A stretch of DNA of 35,959 bases from Saccharicrinis sp. (lineage in GTDB: Bacteria > Bacteroidota > Bacteroidia > Bacteroidales > Marinilabiliaceae). Numbering within the stretch: the first letter of the stretch is position 1; each line of letters opens with the position of its first letter. Both the position numbers and the translations under genes were made by a program. The DNA lies in NCBI GenBank assembly GCA_024635555.1, contig JAGXIO010000010.1, positions 1 to 35,959 of the forward strand, given 5' to 3'. This document shows, piece by piece, positions 35,919 to 35,959 of this stretch. The notes below the pieces were generated by a model. That model did not search any database. It was not told where the DNA came from and worked only from the letters and a program-made list of their open reading frames with translations.

Positions 35919-35959
35919 GTTTTTGCGGCTTCGTGCAATTACTTTATATTAGCAACAAA

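Overview
The window looks like chromosome of a member of the Bacteroidota, most likely a facultative or strict anaerobe of the Marinilabiliales/Bacteroidales type. The reasons are a full-length SprA (type IX secretion translocon), a T9SS type A C-terminal sorting domain, promoters of the Bacteroidota kind (TTTG near -33, TAnnTTTG near -7), a six-gene Rnf operon led by rseC, and many small dispersed palindromes typical of these genomes. This is inferred from gene content only; no rRNA or tRNA gene was seen.

Layout. 1-1401: 3' part of a large secreted Tyr/Trp-rich protein with a T9SS tail. 1768-4395: valS, with a 7-bp tandem repeat just past its stop. 4765-8317: a stress/envelope-type group in which two near-duplicate YtxH genes flank a cupin gene, an OmpA-family gene and an AraC-family regulator; an unusual string of six back-to-back perfect hairpins lies between araC and the second ytxH. 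8676-20805 (all minus strand): a DUF5686 outer-membrane protein, sprA, ruvA and thiL. Between thiL and ruvA lies a MITE-like palindromic element, and between sprA and the DUF5686 gene a GC-rich palindromic repeat.

20806-25153 is the accessory zone. It holds an IS66 tnpA remnant with an amber codon, a small two-TM protein, a second copy of the last 59 codons of rnfA fused at a 6-bp microhomology to a 5'-truncated BspA-like leucine-rich-repeat gene, an unrecognised 30-codon tail, and a complete AbiEi/AbiEii type IV toxin-antitoxin pair. The rnfA copy and the 3' end of the intact rnfA form direct repeats bracketing this block. Their ten differences are all synonymous and all lie away from the junction, which suggests recombination or integration at the rnfA 3' end rather than decay of a simple duplicate.

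25154-31049 is the rseC-rnfBCDGEA operon (minus strand), a membrane ferredoxin:NAD+ oxidoreductase that couples electron flow to ion translocation. Its two long internal gaps share a related ~55-bp sequence. 31050-31540 holds a likely rnf promoter, a dyad and two large palindromic repeats. Then follow recG, a REP-like repeat cluster, purT, a terminator, and a truncated frameshifted dps beside an unrecognised orphan coding tail at the right edge.

The main points for follow-up are the hairpin string at 7794-7939, the rnfA 3'-end direct repeat around the AbiE system, the modular REP cluster at 33.73-34.14 kb, and the ytxH pair around an HMA-like/AraC regulator.
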